DNA of 6,511 nt from JBDRTU01 sp043823825 (GTDB taxonomy: Bacteria; Patescibacteriota; Patescibacteriia; Veblenbacterales; UBA10138): contig JBDRTU010000038.1 in the NCBI GenBank assembly GCA_043823825.1, positions 1-6,511 of the forward strand. Reading direction: 5' to 3'. The notes beneath the pieces were generated by a model that saw nothing but the letters and a program-made list of their open reading frames with translations, was not told where the DNA came from and did not search any database. Positions 6,509-6,511 of the stretch are shown here, one piece after another; positions within the stretch are counted from its first letter, which is position 1; every line of letters begins with the position of its first letter. Made by a program: the position numbers and the translations under genes.

Positions 6509-6511
6509 GGG

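Noticed and set aside
6437..6511. T-box riboswitch ahead of ileS
   Set aside because: Only 75 nt are available, there is no terminator hairpin or T-box sequence, and a divergent promoter appears to occupy the space.
6507..6511. Start codon of a + strand gene at the right edge
   Set aside because: The ATG overlaps the candidate -10 element and only five bases remain, so no reading frame can be judged.

Overview
The window looks like chromosomal DNA of a low-to-moderate GC bacterium, most plausibly a member of the Patescibacteria (Candidate Phyla Radiation). This is an inference from three things: the style of the large surface protein (N-terminal signal anchor, then DUF11-like beta-sandwich repeats, with no cysteine), the IleRS type, and short heptameric repeats that sit between genes and inside a housekeeping gene. 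No marker here fixes the lineage. The standard bacterial code is sufficient.

Layout. On the + strand, bases 1-60 carry a good sigma70-type promoter. A CDP-alcohol phosphatidyltransferase gene with a strong Shine-Dalgarno follows (71-802), then an intrinsic terminator (818-847) whose T-tract runs into the stop codon of the convergent gene. Everything from 846 to 6436 is on the minus strand. In transcription order it holds ileS (6436-3575), recO (3568-2819, only 6 nt after ileS) and, after a 77-nt gap, a 631-residue membrane-anchored surface protein (2741-846). No terminator is visible between these three, so they may form one operon. A probable divergent promoter pair lies at 6437-6511, one member driving ileS and the other facing a gene outside the window.

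Roles. The transferase should make a phospholipid head group at the membrane. IleRS charges tRNA-Ile, RecO acts in RecFOR recombinational repair, and the surface protein probably projects from the cell membrane. The genes do not form an obvious pathway; ileS-recO is a housekeeping pair.

Most unusual signal. Three separate tracts have a strict 7-nt period. Two are 35-nt tracts inside ileS, at 4957-4991 and 5795-5829, with consensus ATTCWTG on the + strand. They are translated into similar 7-residue-periodic peptides (NHKSRIM/NHE and RIKNHES/GIKN) in what look like variable loops of IleRS. The third, at 2746-2808, fills most of the recO-surface protein gap and has a different consensus (about TAGTTAC). 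Together they suggest a family of heptameric dispersed repeats that enters coding sequence without breaking the frame. A second notable point is the HIGH-motif variant GLHH in IleRS, which matches the swapped signature reported for mupirocin-hyper-resistant IleRS2 enzymes.
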